A program made the translations under genes and the position numbers. A DNA stretch of 64,000 bases from Paenibacillus wynnii (GTDB lineage Bacteria; Bacillota; Bacilli; Paenibacillales; Paenibacillaceae): positions 434,001 to 498,000 of the forward strand of contig NZ_JAUSTK010000001.1 of assembly GCF_030812855.1 (NCBI RefSeq), written 5' to 3'. The notes below the pieces were generated by a model. The model was not told the origin of the DNA and made no database searches. It saw only the letters and a program-made list of their open reading frames with translations. This document shows positions 45,044 through 55,931 of this stretch, one piece after another (within the stretch, counting starts at the first letter, position 1; every line of letters begins with the position of its first letter).

Positions 45044-45082
45044 AGAACACCCCTCCTCGGGTTTTTAGAAGAAGGGTGTTCT
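45044..45082 (+). terminator. Terminator after the glycosyltransferase operon
   Basis: Stem AGAACACCC / GGGTGTTCT, followed by a short T-containing run (GTATTATT). Confidence 0.65.
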
Positions 45083-45126
45083 GTATTATTGTATAATAAT
45101 TGTACTAATTTCAGGTGGTGACTCGG

Positions 45127-45204
45127 ATGATTTCTAATCAACAGTCCATTAATCTCAGTGATATTAATGGAAAGTCTATGCTGCTACGAAAAGCAGTTTA
45201 TTAA
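45127..45204 (+). pseudogene. Possible IS1182-type transposase 5' remnant
   Basis: A 25-codon frame preceded by AGGTGGTGA starts MISNQQSINLS, which resembles the N-terminus of IS1182-family transposases, then continues into unrelated residues and stops. If right, it is a 5' scrap of an insertion sequence. Similarity is short, so confidence is low. Confidence 0.3.
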
Positions 45205-45205
45205 A

Positions 45206-45700
45206 TCGATGAGAAGATGAAACATAATTAGCTCTATCTAAAAATTAGGGTTTGACCAAGAGCTTTGCTGAATCTACAGATAGAACCCACCAGGAAACGG
45301 ACTGAGAAGACCTTATTTGGGCAAAACCGGAAGATTTAGGATTTTAACGGACACCAGTGACACTATTGAGCAGTTTACTTCCAAAAATAGGCTGTTTCTG
45401 ATTGAATAGCGTCTCCTGAGTCCGCTTATATTTCGTATAACCCTTTGAGACTTAAATAGCGGCTATACTGTCCGCAGCAGAGAGGTGTGAAGTGAAAACA
45501 GTTAGCGATCTTCATCCACCTCAAAAAGGATATTGACTCTCATGAAGTAGAATACATAAACAAACCATAAAATAAAGGATTCTCATTCAGAATCGAATGG
45601 AATTCGCCTTTATTTAGCGAAGCTCTTTTCACAAAAGTAGAAACCACACCTTTTTCAGTGGCCTCAGTTGTACAGGGTTCTTTTTGGGATGATTGACACC
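45206..45700. other. Intergenic region, no gene seen
   Basis: About 500 bases of mixed composition. There are no ribosome-site-supported frames. A weak inverted repeat with AATAAAGG / CCTTTATT ends at 45571-45615 may terminate uxaC. Confidence 0.4.
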
Positions 45701-45705
45701 TGAAA

Positions 45706-47109
45706 TCAGGATAAGTCGAAATAGTTCTTGGCATTATTGAAGCAGATATCCTGCACGATACGGCCTAGAAAAGCGATATCTCCCGGAACTTCCCCATTCT
45801 TGACCCAACCACCGATGAGGTTACATAAAATTCGGCGGAAATACTCATGACGTGTATAAGAAAGAAAGGATCTGGAATCCGTAAGCATACCTACGAAACA
45901 ACTCAACAAACCAAGGTTAGAAAGCGAAGTCAATTGTTTGATCATGCCGTCTTTCTGGTCGTTGTACCACCAGCCCGAGCCAAACTGTATCTTCCCCTTA
46001 ATCCCGCCGCCTTGGAAAGACCCTATCATCGCAGCCAGTACATCATTCTGCGCCGGATTCAGATTGTATAGAATCGTCTTGGGAAGTTCACCGGTTCGTT
46101 CAAGATCATCGAGCAGCTTATATAAGCTGTCGGCGTAACTCCTGTCTCCAATGATGTCATATCCCGTATCCGGACCCCGTTCATGGAACATCCTCGTATT
46201 CGGATTGCGGATGGCTCCGATATGCAGCTGCATCGCCCAACCGTAGGCAGCATATTTCCGGCCCATGGCCAGGAATAACGCGGTAGCGTATTGGTCGCAT
46301 TCCAGTCTGCTTAAAGTTTCACCCCTCAGACGACTGCTGAAGATGCTTTCCAGTATGGATGCCGGTGCTTCAGCATAAGGCAGGTGCGAGAACCCGTGGT
46401 CGGAAATCATGCAGCCATTCTTGTCGAAGTAATCGATTCGCTCCAGCAGCGCACGTTCCATAAGAGCATAGGTAGTAATGGCGTAGCCTACGGCCTGCTC
46501 CAGCTTAGATACATATTCCATAAAAGAACCCGATTCAATCTGCAGCGCTTTATCCGGTCTGAACGTCGGTGAGACCCCCGTTTTGAAGTCCTTTTGCTCT
46601 CCGATTTGCTTATGATAACGCAGATCATCCAACGGATCATCCGTGGTACAGATCCATTTCACCTTGGAACGGGTTATCAGTGCCTGCGGCGTGAAGCTGT
46701 CCTGTGCGATCAATTGATTGCAGTAATCATAAATATCCTCCCAGTTACCCGGATTAAGCTGTTCCTCCACGCCAAAATAGGTTTTCAGCTCCAGCGCCGA
46801 CCAATGAAACAGCGGATTGCCGATGGTATAAGGCAGTACCTCGCTCCATTTTGCAAACTTTTCTTTATCAGAGGCAGTACCGGTTATATAATTCTCATCA
46901 ATTCCGAATGTTCGTAACGCTCGCCATTTATAATGGTCTCCACCCAGCCAGACATCGGTAATGCTGTTGAACCGTTTATTGTCTGCAATGGCCTTTGGAT
47001 CCAGATGACAATGATAATCGATAATGGGCAGAGATTCAGCATACTCATGGTAAAGTATACGTGCTTCCTCAGACTGCAGCAGAAAATCCTCATGAATAAA
47101 AGTCTTCAT
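45706..47109 (-). CDS. uxaC: Glucuronate isomerase
   Basis: 467 residues, full length. Converts D-glucuronate to D-fructuronate and D-galacturonate to D-tagaturonate. Family signatures: IIDYHCHLDPKAIADNKRF (metal-binding HxH, ~28-46), DVWLGGDHYKWRALRTFGI, KWICTTDDPLDDLRYH, MQLHIGAIRNPNTRMF and the C-terminal DSRSFLSYTRHEYFRRILCN. It is third in the uxuA-uxuB-uxaC unit, 18 bases after uxuB. Supplies fructuronate to the two enzymes encoded upstream. Confidence 0.95.
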   Translation of the reverse strand: MKTFIHEDFLLQSEEARILYHEYAESLPIIDYHCHLDPKAIADNKRFNSITDVWLGGDHYKWRALRTFGIDENYITGTASDKEKFAKWSEVLPYTIGNPLFHWSALELKTYFGVEEQLNPGNWEDIYDYCNQLIAQDSFTPQALITRSKVKWICTTDDPLDDLRYHKQIGEQKDFKTGVSPTFRPDKALQIESGSFMEYVSKLEQAVGYAITTYALMERALLERIDYFDKNGCMISDHGFSHLPYAEAPASILESIFSSRLRGETLSRLECDQYATALFLAMGRKYAAYGWAMQLHIGAIRNPNTRMFHERGPDTGYDIIGDRSYADSLYKLLDDLERTGELPKTILYNLNPAQNDVLAAMIGSFQGGGIKGKIQFGSGWWYNDQKDGMIKQLTSLSNLGLLSCFVGMLTDSRSFLSYTRHEYFRRILCNLIGGWVKNGEVPGDIAFLGRIVQDICFNNAKNYFDLS

Positions 47110-47127
47110 CCTTGTGCTCCTTTGCCA

Positions 47128-48735
47128 TTATTGCAGATATTTCTCCAAGGTTCTTCGCACGGCTCCCGGTCCTGCCAGCATTTCATGGAACATGCCCTCA
47201 ATCTTGTCCCCGAGGCCGATCGTATATAGAGGAACGCCAAAGAGCTTCTCATCCTGGAGTATCGCGCGCACGTTTGAAGTAGTTTCTCCCAGAGAAACCC
47301 CGTACAAATGTCCCTGAAGTGTTTCAAGCAGCGGGTCTGAACTCAGAGTGAACGGCTTGCCCTCGTCATCCACTCCCAGAAGATATCGGCACCAGACGGC
47401 AATAGCCAGCGGGATTGCGGTCAGTTCAGCCGGGTCAAGGTCATCCCTGCGAGTATACGATTTGATCGTTTCACCAAAGCGTATACCCACCTTCTGCGAA
47501 GTATCTGTAGCGATTCGCTGTGGAGTGTCGGGAATAAACGGATTGGCGAACCGCTCCTGAAGCACTTCATCCAGGAACTTCTTCGGACTGAGGATACCCG
47601 GGTCTACAACGACCGGCAAACCTTCCGTGTACCCGATGATCTCCACGAATTTCCGCAGGATACCATCCTTCATCTCATCCGCAATCAGCGTGTAGCCTAG
47701 CAGACAGCCGGACACAGCAAGCGCGGTGTGCAGCGGATTCAGACAAGTTGTTACCTTCATCGTTTCCACCTTGTTGACCGTATCCCTGTCTGTGAATATA
47801 ATGCCGGCTTCCTCAAGCGGTGGCCGACCATTTGTAAACTTATCTTCTATGACCAGATATTCGCTGATCTCCGCGTTCACGAATGGAGCGGTATAGGTGT
47901 TTTTGGACGTGACAACTATATCCATGTCGCCAATCCCCTGCTCTAGAAGCGCTGCCTGCACTGTTTCCGAAGGACGCGGAGTAATCTTATCGATCATGGA
48001 AAGCGGGAAGGTAATTTTGCTCTCATCTTCAAGATAGGCCACGAATCCGTCTTCAACCAAACCTTTCTTAGCCCACTCTTTAGCGACGGTTACGACACCG
48101 TTCTTAAGCTTATCCCCGTTATGGGAACAGTTATCCATACTGACAAAGGTCATGGGATATTGGCCTTTTAAGTAACGCCGATAGGCCAGCGAAGTCACGA
48201 TGCTCATCACATGAATCGGCTCCTCGGGTCCATTCTCGATGTCCTTCTCCACGATGCCGAGGTACTGGCCGTTCGGACCGGTCAAAGAATACCCTTTTTC
48301 CGTAATGGTGAAGCTGGCCATCTGCAGACTGGGATTCTCAAAAACTTCGGTCAGACGGCTGTAATCCGCCCCCCGGTTCTTATCCGCAGCGATTCCCTCC
48401 ACGATACTGCTGACCACCTTCTTCTGAAAATCACCGCGCGCATTCATCAGCACCAGAAGGGTTAGATTGTCGTAAGGCTTATAGACCTTGTCAATCATCT
48501 CGAAGTCGAACGTTTCGGCTGCGATAATACCTGTAACCGCTTTACCGCTATCCAGCAGCTTCTGATGGGCATTCGCAACGAGCCCTCGAAAAATATTACC
48601 TGCACCGAAATGAACCCATTCCGGTTTCACGATTGTGTTCTTCGCCACCTGCTCATAGTCGAACTTGGGAAGTTCAACGTCCGCAGCCTTCCAGGCTGAA
48701 TCATCAGAGATACTGCTTCGAGTTAGACGCAGCAT
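47128..48735 (-). CDS. uxuB: Fructuronate reductase (D-mannonate oxidoreductase)
   Basis: 535 residues of the mannitol dehydrogenase/long-chain polyol dehydrogenase family. Rossmann region WVHFGAGNIFRGLVANAHQK, FVSMDNCSHNGDKL, and the catalytic Lys motif TCLNPLHTALAVSGCLLGY. ATG at 48733-48735 follows AAGGAGGTGAAATA; the earlier in-frame start is not used. Because it lies between uxuA and uxaC, fructuronate reductase (UxuB) is more likely than tagaturonate reductase (UxaB), although the families are close. It overlaps the uxuA stop by one base (TAATG). Confidence 0.9.
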   Translation of the reverse strand: MLRLTRSSISDDSAWKAADVELPKFDYEQVAKNTIVKPEWVHFGAGNIFRGLVANAHQKLLDSGKAVTGIIAAETFDFEMIDKVYKPYDNLTLLVLMNARGDFQKKVVSSIVEGIAADKNRGADYSRLTEVFENPSLQMASFTITEKGYSLTGPNGQYLGIVEKDIENGPEEPIHVMSIVTSLAYRRYLKGQYPMTFVSMDNCSHNGDKLKNGVVTVAKEWAKKGLVEDGFVAYLEDESKITFPLSMIDKITPRPSETVQAALLEQGIGDMDIVVTSKNTYTAPFVNAEISEYLVIEDKFTNGRPPLEEAGIIFTDRDTVNKVETMKVTTCLNPLHTALAVSGCLLGYTLIADEMKDGILRKFVEIIGYTEGLPVVVDPGILSPKKFLDEVLQERFANPFIPDTPQRIATDTSQKVGIRFGETIKSYTRRDDLDPAELTAIPLAIAVWCRYLLGVDDEGKPFTLSSDPLLETLQGHLYGVSLGETTSNVRAILQDEKLFGVPLYTIGLGDKIEGMFHEMLAGPGAVRRTLEKYLQ

Positions 48736-49811
48736 TATTTCACCTCCTTGGTATTTTCCAGGCTGTCCCACACGCCAAGCAAATACATAATTCCCATGGC
48801 TCTGTCATACAAGCCGTAGCCTGGACGGCAGTTCTTTTCCTCACCCCATAAATGACGGCCGTGGTCCGGACGCACATAACCCGTAAATCCATTCTCATGA
48901 TAGGCTTTAACGACTTCCGCCACATCTACGCTACCATCTCGTCCGCGGTGAGATACCTCAATAAAGTCGCCGTTATCGAACACCTTCACATTGCGGATAT
49001 GGGCAAAATAAATGCGGTCATGGAACTCGCGGATCATCGCCGGCAGATCATTCTCCGGATTCGTTCCAAGAGATCCTGTGCAGAAGGTCAGGCCATTATA
49101 CGGGCTGTCCACCATATCCAGAAAGCGTCGGATCGTATCACGGCTGCGAATAATGCGCGGCAGGCCAAAAATCGGCCAGGCCGGATCGTCAGGGTGAATG
49201 GCCATTTTAATGTCCACTTCTTCACACACCGGAATAATCCGCTCCAGAAAGTACTTCAAATTCTCGAATAACTTCTCTTCCGTTACATCACCATAGGCGG
49301 AGAACAGCTCATCCAGCTTGGCCAGCCGTTCCGGCTCCCAGCCCGGCATCGTAAACTGCCCGGCGCCTTTCAGAATCCGGTCCACCATTTCTCGCGGATT
49401 GTCGGTAATGGCAGCCTTTTCAAAAAAGAGAGCGTTCGAGCCATCAGGTAGTTCCTTATAGAGCTCCGTACGTGTCCAGTCGAATACCGGCATGAAATTA
49501 TAGCAAATGACTTTAACGCCTACTTTGGACAGTTTGCGGATCGTGTCAATATAAATATCGATATATTTATCGCGGCTCGGTAAGCCGATTTTGATATCAT
49601 CATGAACGTTGACGCTCTCCACTACAGCTGTGCTGAATCCTTTACTGGTGATTTGATCCGCCACTTCCTGAATACGTTCCATTTCCCATTCTTCGCCGGC
49701 TATCTTTTCGTGCAAAGACCAGACGATACCCATAACACCCGGAATTTGCCGGATATGGTCCAGAGTGATGTTGTCATTTCCTTCCCCATACCATCTCCAT
49801 GTCATGTTCAT
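48735..49811 (-). CDS. uxuA: Mannonate dehydratase
   Basis: 358 residues, the UxuA length. Dehydrates D-mannonate to 2-keto-3-deoxygluconate. Family signatures: MTWRWYGEGNDNITLDHIRQ, GIVWSLHEKIAGEEW, VICYNFMPVFDWTRTEL, MAIHPDDPAWPIFGLPRI, FCTGSLGTNPENDLP and YVRPDHGRHLWGE. First gene of the hexuronate operon; GAGGAGG precedes the ATG. The palindromic operator at 49845-49858 lies 34 bases upstream. Confidence 0.95.
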   Translation of the reverse strand: MNMTWRWYGEGNDNITLDHIRQIPGVMGIVWSLHEKIAGEEWEMERIQEVADQITSKGFSTAVVESVNVHDDIKIGLPSRDKYIDIYIDTIRKLSKVGVKVICYNFMPVFDWTRTELYKELPDGSNALFFEKAAITDNPREMVDRILKGAGQFTMPGWEPERLAKLDELFSAYGDVTEEKLFENLKYFLERIIPVCEEVDIKMAIHPDDPAWPIFGLPRIIRSRDTIRRFLDMVDSPYNGLTFCTGSLGTNPENDLPAMIREFHDRIYFAHIRNVKVFDNGDFIEVSHRGRDGSVDVAEVVKAYHENGFTGYVRPDHGRHLWGEEKNCRPGYGLYDRAMGIMYLLGVWDSLENTKEVK

Positions 49812-49844
49812 TTAAATATCCTCCTCAGGTTTTTGTCTCACTCG

Positions 49845-49858
49845 TCTTGTATACAAGA
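49845..49858. promoter_or_regulatory. Palindromic GntR-type operator
   Basis: TCTTGTATACAAGA is a perfect 14-base palindrome in the uxuA-regulator intergenic region; the TTGTATACAA core is typical of FadR-subfamily GntR operators. A related half site (ATGTATACTAG) lies at ~49945-49955, nearer the regulator gene. Confidence 0.75.
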
Positions 49859-49988
49859 TTTACTTGATCATAAAATATAAAATATCGAGTTGTCAATGTA
49901 TCTTTTTCGCGAATACTAAATATAACCTGTATTTCATATTTAAGTTGATGTATACTAGTTAAAAAAAAGATAATGGAGCAGGAGCAAA

Positions 49989-50642
49989 ATGTCTACCAAA
50001 GAAGAAATCATGAATTCACTAAAGAATGAAATTCTTACCCTGGCGCTAAAGCCCGGCACAATACTGAGTGAGACCGTGTTGTCCGAACGTTTTCAAATCT
50101 CAAGAACCCCATTGCGTGATGTGCTGAAACAACTCAGTCTTGAATCCTATACTGATATTTATCCTAAAAAGGGAAATCTGGTTTCATATATAGATCTAGA
50201 GTCTGTTGAACAGATTATTTATTTGCGAAGTGTTTTGGAAAAAGAGATTATAAAGTATCTTTCCACCCATCTTTTACTCAAAGGTATGCATGAACTTAAG
50301 GAGATTTTGGACAAGCAGCAAGCGGTCATTCATCAAGAAGATGCTGCGGAACAATTCCTTTACCTGGATGATGAGTTTCACAAAACCTTGTTCAAACTTG
50401 CCGGGCGGGAATTCCTGTGGAATTTAATTCAGCAGTCCAATGTGCATTATGTAAGATATCGCAGGCTGCATATGCTCCGGAAGGAAAAACTCGAAGCCAT
50501 TTACAAAGAACACCAAAGTATTCTCGAATATATGATGAACAAGAATACGGATAAAATCGATGACCTGATCCATCACCATCTGCGGGAAGATATTAATACG
50601 TTGTACTTGCAAGAGAATTTCTCTGAATATATCAAAGCTTAG
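49989..50642 (+). CDS. GntR family regulator (FadR subfamily, UxuR-like)
   Basis: 217 residues. N-terminal winged helix ~5-70 (LKNEILTLALKPGTILSETV, LSERFQISRTPLRDVLKQLS) and a C-terminal FCD all-helical ligand domain ~80-210 with DDEFHKTLFKLAG and HHHLREDI (metal/ligand His). Divergent from uxuA with the operator between them, so it most likely represses the uxu/uxa genes and is released by a hexuronate catabolite. Start supported by GGAGCAGGAG upstream. Confidence 0.9.
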   Translation: MSTKEEIMNSLKNEILTLALKPGTILSETVLSERFQISRTPLRDVLKQLSLESYTDIYPKKGNLVSYIDLESVEQIIYLRSVLEKEIIKYLSTHLLLKGMHELKEILDKQQAVIHQEDAAEQFLYLDDEFHKTLFKLAGREFLWNLIQQSNVHYVRYRRLHMLRKEKLEAIYKEHQSILEYMMNKNTDKIDDLIHHHLREDINTLYLQENFSEYIKA

Positions 50643-50667
50643 TTTTCGTGTGAATCTCGCGCCACAT

Positions 50668-50709
50668 AAAAAAGCAGCCTGCCGATGAAGTGACAAGCTG
50701 CTTTTTTTG
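50668..50709. terminator. Bidirectional terminator
   Basis: AAAAAAGCAGC / GCTGCTTTTTTT with an 18-base loop. Ends the GntR gene and the converging xylanase gene. Confidence 0.85.
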
Positions 50710-50723
50710 TTATTTAAAAACTT

Positions 50724-53700
50724 CTACAGATTCCAGATACGGTACAAGATGACTGCCGCCTCCGCACGGGTGAGAGTATCGTTCGGTGCAATCTTGTTAT
50801 TCTTACCAATCACGACTCCAGATTTGACAAGGAACAAAGCGCTGTCTCTGGCATAGTCGGAAATGTTCGCCGCGTCAGGATAAGCATCTAACGATCCGCT
50901 GCCTTTGACAGGCTTGCCGACTGCTGCTAGCGCGCGTACTGCCAGCACCATCATATCTTGCCGGGAGATATTACTGTTTGGTCTGTACGTATTATCTTCA
51001 AAGCCAGTGGCAATTCCCAGTTCCTTCGCGATGACCAGTTCATCATAATAATAATCGGTTGTTTGGACATCGCTGAACATAGTTTCATTTTTGCCTGTTC
51101 CTTTCAATTCAAGAGCTCTTACGAGAAGTGCAATGAAGTCTGCTCTCTTGATGGAATCTGCAGGAGAGAAGCTGTTTTCGGCCGTTCCTTTGATGACCTC
51201 GCGGGCTGCCATTGCGTCTATGGCTTGTTTTGCCCAAGGTACGTTTTGGAGATCTCCGAAGGTTCTCACACTTGAAGCAATCGCATAGGTGCTGAAGTGG
51301 GTCGTTTGGAATACAACACTTTTAGTTGCCGCTTCATATCGACCGTTCGGAATCGGTGTTGCGTTGCCTTTTCCATCCATGTACCAAATGACGATAAGAT
51401 CCGGATTGCTAAGTTCTTCCGCAGTTGGTGTATAAGGAATTGCTACCGTTACAGACGCAGAAGGGTTGTTCCATTCAATGACCTTGTCGCCTGCTATTAC
51501 ATTCAGATCGATAACCGGACGGTTGCCAATCTGTTCGCGGGTAGCTGCATCCAAGTTGTCCGTGGAGGCTTTGTCTACGCGGATGGATACTTGCTCCGCA
51601 TTTTCTGCCACGTTGGATAGCATGTTGCTTGGAATTTGAATTGTCGCATTTTCTGTCTTTATCCATAGCTCGAAGTTTTCTTTACCTTTCAAGCTTGGAG
51701 TCGGCAATTGAACCTCATAGCCTTTCGATGCTGCTTGCTTCGGCACTTCGATTACGATTTGTTTCTTACCGTTTGCTGCTGGAGTAGCTTGCTCAAGCGC
51801 TTTTTTCATATTGTCGTTGGAAATCGTACCTTTCGCACGCCCGTTGTCGGACTTTACTTCCAGCTTGATCGTAACAACGCCATCCTTATCAGTGCTAATC
51901 GGTGCCGGTGTTGCTAGTGTCAGAGTCGGTGGTTGTGTCGGTGTTGGTGTTGGTGTTGGTGTCGGTTCCGAACCCGTAGGTTTACCAGTGAGAGTAAGCA
52001 CGCCGTAAACGGATGTATCCATATATGCAGTGCCAGTCGTATCATTCCATGCGGCAACGCTTTGACGGGCACCGTCTTTAGCGTCATTGATCTGAACATC
52101 AAAACCTATCTTAGTATCGTTAGCCGGAGTAACCGATTGAAGCGGAATCTTCACCTCAACCGTATAGTTGGTTCCGGAAATCTGGGTAGCCGATTCGAAG
52201 CCTGTTGCACTACTTGACGGTTCAAATGTGGTCTCGTTGTCAAAGTTAACTCTAAATTGTCCGTCATCCCCTTGATAGAACGTTGTTTTCGCATTGTTTT
52301 GGTCCACGAAGATTTCGACGGAATCCTGTTCATATGCGTTTACGCTGCTTTTGTTAAGCTGCACATCGTTAACCTGGATCAGAAGATAAAGATTTTCATC
52401 ATCCCAGAGAGCTTTTGCTTCGCCGTTCGCGCCTTGCCAAGCCATTTGATAGCGATTAATCGACATTGCAGAAGCTTGATTCCAAACTGTATCAACAATC
52501 CCGTCTACTACAGGCGTAGCAAAATTAGCGGTTGACTGATTTGCATTTACAGTATCAGGCGTATGCTCTGCTATAAATTTATTGGGGTTGATTACACCAT
52601 AGTAAGCTGGTTTGGCCTGCAGGTTACTATCAAATACCAATGGATTTTGAGAGGCCCTCCAGCTCGTACCGTCATTTAGTCCCCAGAATGTCACGCGTGA
52701 GATATTTGCTGCGTGAGCCTTGAAGATGTTCATCAGTTGCGCATATAAATAGCCCTGAGCGTTCGCTTGTTGCTCGGAAATCTGAGAATTGCTTCCGGCC
52801 GTAAGGTCAAGCTCGGATATGCTTACTTCTACGCCCAAGGAAATAAACTTCTCCAAGGACAGTTTTACATTCTCCGGGTTCGTGTTTAAATTGTAATGCG
52901 CCTGCATACCTACCCCGTCAATAAGGAGTTTGCCAGGGTGTGTCAGCGCATACCTATCATTGATTTCTTTGACCATGCTGTAAATGGCCTGAGCTTTATT
53001 TTGGTTATCTTCGTTATAATCGTTGTAATACAGCTTGATATTCCAATCGGAATGCGCGTCCAGCACTTCTCTTGCCGCCAAAAATGCCTGCTCTACATAA
53101 TCTGTCCCGATGGCACTTTTCCAAGGGGCTTGACGCAGAGCTGCTTTCCAATCCGTTGGATTGGACGGGTTATCGTTCATCGCTTCGTTAACTACGTCCC
53201 AGGAAATCACATTGTCGCCGTAATGCTCCATGACCGTTTTGATATGGGTTCTTAAATTGTTGAGAGCTTCCTCCCGACCCAAGGGGATCGTATTGTTGTC
53301 AACATCTGTTGTAGTATTCAGCCACGTAGGTGTCTGCTGATGCCATACCAGCACATGCCCATGCAACTGAAGTCCTTCAGCCAGAATTTTATCAACAAGC
53401 ACATCCTCCGAGGTAAAGTCAAAGATGCCTTCCGAAGAATACGCCTGATCCGGTTTCATTGCGTTTTCTGCTGTGACGGCATTGTGATGCATCTTGAGAA
53501 GATCAAGTCTAAGACCCTCCAGATCTGCCGCCGATACCGCGTTTCCAATCAAGAAATCGTTTTGATAAGCATCTTTGATCGGAGTTAAATCTTTCTGTAC
53601 GGAGATCGTACCCGAGCCTGTTTGTTCAAAGCTGATATCATCGATATAGAAAGATGCGGTTGCATTAGAGCTTTCCACATAGATGGTCAAAAATTCGTCG

Positions 53701-55811
53701 CTTACAGTGGTATAACGGTAGGTTCCTTGTAACTGAACCCAATCATCGCTTATGCTGATTGTCTTTGAAGTAAGGGTATTATAACTTGCACTGGTATTAC
53801 CAACCTGCGTGGAAAGACTGAGTTGTGAGCTTGCGGGCGAGATCATCTTGACCCAGAACGAAACTTTATATTCGTAGCCCTTATCAACATATTTCTCCAC
53901 TCGCAATGCCGGCCCATGCCACGAATTGGTTCTACCCTCTACTTTCAAAGCGTATGCACCATCAACGGAATGATTTGCTTCATTGGAGGCGGTCAACGTT
54001 TCAGTACCTGCCCTGCCTGCAAAGTCGCCTGCCGTTTGATCCTCAAAAGTTACAGTGGTAAAAGGTAAAGCCGGGTCTCTAGATGGCTCTGGGGTTGGTG
54101 TTGGGGTTACCGTAGACCCCTTCTCTGTGATCAATACATCACCGATGTAGAACGGAACCGTTTTCCCAGTATCGTCCGATTGAACGCGCAGGGTCGTATC
54201 TTTGCTTGTATCCACGGTGAATTCTTTAGTCAAGGTGATTGCTTTGCCGGCTTCATAATTCACGTTCGCCAAAAGGCTATAGCTGCTTATGGTTTGAAGA
54301 TAAGCTTGCGAGCCGCTAGGCACAGTCACATCAGCGTCAACATAAACGGATGCGGTCACCGTGTAGGTTTTTCCGTTTACCAGGCCCAAGTCGCTGAATT
54401 TGAAATCAACCGCGTCCCAGTTATTCGCTCTGTCGCTTACATATAAAGCTGCGCCGTCAGCATTGCCGGTAAAAACTTTACCGGTGATAGGTGCTAGGCT
54501 AGCACTGCCTGATTGCGTTGCTAAACCTTTGCCACTCGCAAAAGTTTCGTGATAAACTTCTTTATCCGTTACAGTTACTGCTTTTTTTGCCGTGATGAGG
54601 ATATCCCCAATGTAGAACGGAACCGTTTTCCCAGTATCGTCCGATTGAACACGCAGGGTCGTATCTTTGCTTGTATCCACGGTGAATTCTTTAGTCAAGG
54701 TGATTGCTTTACCGGCTTCATAATTTACGTTCGCCAAAAGGCTATAGCTGCTTATAGTTTGAAGATAAGCTTGCGAGCCGCTAGGCACAGTCACATCAGC
54801 ATCAACATAAACGGATGCGGTCACCGTGTAGGTTTTTCCGTTTTCCAACCCCATGTCGCTGAATTTGAAATCAGTCGCGTCCCAGTTATTCGCTCTGTTG
54901 CTTACATATAAAGCTGCGCCGTCAGCATTGCCGGCAAAAATTTTACCGGTGACTGGTGTAAGGCTAGCGCCACCCGCTTGGGTTGCCACGCCTTTGCCAC
55001 TCGCAAAGCTTTCGTGATAAACCGTTACCGTATCTGATGGTACTGTCGTATCCGGTGCCGGTCCGCCAATCCAATTGGCAATTTCGGATAATGTTGTACC
55101 CATTTGTACGTAATAACGACCCATAGCATGGTCACTTTGATCCGGATAACCCACTTTGAAGGAGTACTTAATGCCGTTAGCTGCTGCTGCCGCTTGAACA
55201 TCCGAATTGAAGTGGCCATAAGGGTAAGCCAAAAGAACAGGATCTTTGTTCGTAATTCCTTTAAGATAAGTATTGGCTTGGGCTAATTCGGCCGAAGCAG
55301 CTACCTGTGTCATGATGTTCCATGTATTATTAGCATGGTTAACCGTATGATTCTGGATACTAATATTCGGGTGGTTTGCCGCCAGATCTTGCAACTCAGC
55401 AAGCGACATGCTGTAGGTACCACCGATCCAGCCGGTAACAATAAATGCAACGGCGTTCATTCCGTATTGATTCAGTATCGGAAGAGCATTGGTAACAAAG
55501 TCGGGGGTTCCGTCATCGAATGTGAGTAGGATCGGTTTGGCAGGCGGTGTCGTGACACCGGCCTTGATGTTCACATATTGATCCGCAGTTAACGTCGTGT
55601 AACCGTTGTCATGAAGATATTTCATGGTGCTCCTGAATTTGTCCACGCTTGTATGTGTCCATTGATCCGTCGCAGTATCGACAATCCGGTGATACAAAAT
55701 TACGGGAATATCCTGCGCTGCTGCTTTCGCAACCGGAGCAAACCAGCCTGACGGAATTAGCAAACCAGCTGCTAGTAAAATCGAAATGACTTGTTTGAAC
55801 ATTCTACTCAT
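50724..55811 (-). CDS. Multimodular surface xylanase: CE4 deacetylase, CBMs, GH10, CBM9, SLH
   Basis: 1695 residues. Signal peptide ~1-32 (ends PVAKAAA). Modules: polysaccharide deacetylase CE4 ~36-255 (TFDDG ~95, His pair in [11 protein letters not shown] ~155, LLAYPYG); two nearly identical carbohydrate-binding-like modules ~264-410 and ~419-565; CBM22-like ~582-735; GH10 xylanase ~740-1080 with acid/base Glu in [12 protein letters not shown] (~871) and nucleophile in [11 protein letters not shown] (~1000); CBM9 ~1097-1275; Pro-Thr linker ~1283-1297; a beta-rich domain ~1300-1510; three SLH motifs ~1515-1695. It is displayed on the S-layer/wall and can both deacetylate and cleave xylan. GAGGGGG ten bases before the ATG; a cre lies upstream. 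Linked functionally to the uxu genes next to it. Confidence 0.95.
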   Translation of the reverse strand: MSRMFKQVISILLAAGLLIPSGWFAPVAKAAAQDIPVILYHRIVDTATDQWTHTSVDKFRSTMKYLHDNGYTTLTADQYVNIKAGVTTPPAKPILLTFDDGTPDFVTNALPILNQYGMNAVAFIVTGWIGGTYSMSLAELQDLAANHPNISIQNHTVNHANNTWNIMTQVAASAELAQANTYLKGITNKDPVLLAYPYGHFNSDVQAAAAANGIKYSFKVGYPDQSDHAMGRYYVQMGTTLSEIANWIGGPAPDTTVPSDTVTVYHESFASGKGVATQAGGASLTPVTGKIFAGNADGAALYVSNRANNWDATDFKFSDMGLENGKTYTVTASVYVDADVTVPSGSQAYLQTISSYSLLANVNYEAGKAITLTKEFTVDTSKDTTLRVQSDDTGKTVPFYIGDILITAKKAVTVTDKEVYHETFASGKGLATQSGSASLAPITGKVFTGNADGAALYVSDRANNWDAVDFKFSDLGLVNGKTYTVTASVYVDADVTVPSGSQAYLQTISSYSLLANVNYEAGKAITLTKEFTVDTSKDTTLRVQSDDTGKTVPFYIGDVLITEKGSTVTPTPTPEPSRDPALPFTTVTFEDQTAGDFAGRAGTETLTASNEANHSVDGAYALKVEGRTNSWHGPALRVEKYVDKGYEYKVSFWVKMISPASSQLSLSTQVGNTSASYNTLTSKTISISDDWVQLQGTYRYTTVSDEFLTIYVESSNATASFYIDDISFEQTGSGTISVQKDLTPIKDAYQNDFLIGNAVSAADLEGLRLDLLKMHHNAVTAENAMKPDQAYSSEGIFDFTSEDVLVDKILAEGLQLHGHVLVWHQQTPTWLNTTTDVDNNTIPLGREEALNNLRTHIKTVMEHYGDNVISWDVVNEAMNDNPSNPTDWKAALRQAPWKSAIGTDYVEQAFLAAREVLDAHSDWNIKLYYNDYNEDNQNKAQAIYSMVKEINDRYALTHPGKLLIDGVGMQAHYNLNTNPENVKLSLEKFISLGVEVSISELDLTAGSNSQISEQQANAQGYLYAQLMNIFKAHAANISRVTFWGLNDGTSWRASQNPLVFDSNLQAKPAYYGVINPNKFIAEHTPDTVNANQSTANFATPVVDGIVDTVWNQASAMSINRYQMAWQGANGEAKALWDDENLYLLIQVNDVQLNKSSVNAYEQDSVEIFVDQNNAKTTFYQGDDGQFRVNFDNETTFEPSSSATGFESATQISGTNYTVEVKIPLQSVTPANDTKIGFDVQINDAKDGARQSVAAWNDTTGTAYMDTSVYGVLTLTGKPTGSEPTPTPTPTPTQPPTLTLATPAPISTDKDGVVTIKLEVKSDNGRAKGTISNDNMKKALEQATPAANGKKQIVIEVPKQAASKGYEVQLPTPSLKGKENFELWIKTENATIQIPSNMLSNVAENAEQVSIRVDKASTDNLDAATREQIGNRPVIDLNVIAGDKVIEWNNPSASVTVAIPYTPTAEELSNPDLIVIWYMDGKGNATPIPNGRYEAATKSVVFQTTHFSTYAIASSVRTFGDLQNVPWAKQAIDAMAAREVIKGTAENSFSPADSIKRADFIALLVRALELKGTGKNETMFSDVQTTDYYYDELVIAKELGIATGFEDNTYRPNSNISRQDMMVLAVRALAAVGKPVKGSGSLDAYPDAANISDYARDSALFLVKSGVVIGKNNKIAPNDTLTRAEAAVILYRIWNL
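54113..55025. repeat. Internal duplication of ~460 bp in the xylanase gene
   Basis: Two copies (about 54113-54560 and 54575-55025) encoding the adjacent CBM-like modules, differing at only a few tens of bases. Such high identity indicates a recent duplication or ongoing gene conversion. Confidence 0.85.
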
Positions 55812-55917
55812 TTGTTGCTTTCCCCCTCGAGTAATTTTTGGAATTAATAAATTACCTACATTTTTAGCAGTAGAACACCATATGGATTATTTTTTCCTTA
55901 CAGTTACCCACCCCCAT

Positions 55918-55931
55918 TGCAACCGCTTACA
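55918..55931 (-). promoter_or_regulatory. cre site upstream of the xylanase gene
   Basis: Minus-strand TGTAAGCGGTTGCA, one mismatch from TGWAANCGNTNWCA, 107 bases before the start codon. The 55812-56188 interval otherwise holds no gene; an 83-codon minus frame runs across the cre and lacks a ribosome site. Confidence 0.6.

Noticed and set aside
45540-45734. 64-codon minus frame downstream of uxaC
   Set aside because: Overlaps the uxaC 3' end in another frame, lacks a ribosome site, no similarity.
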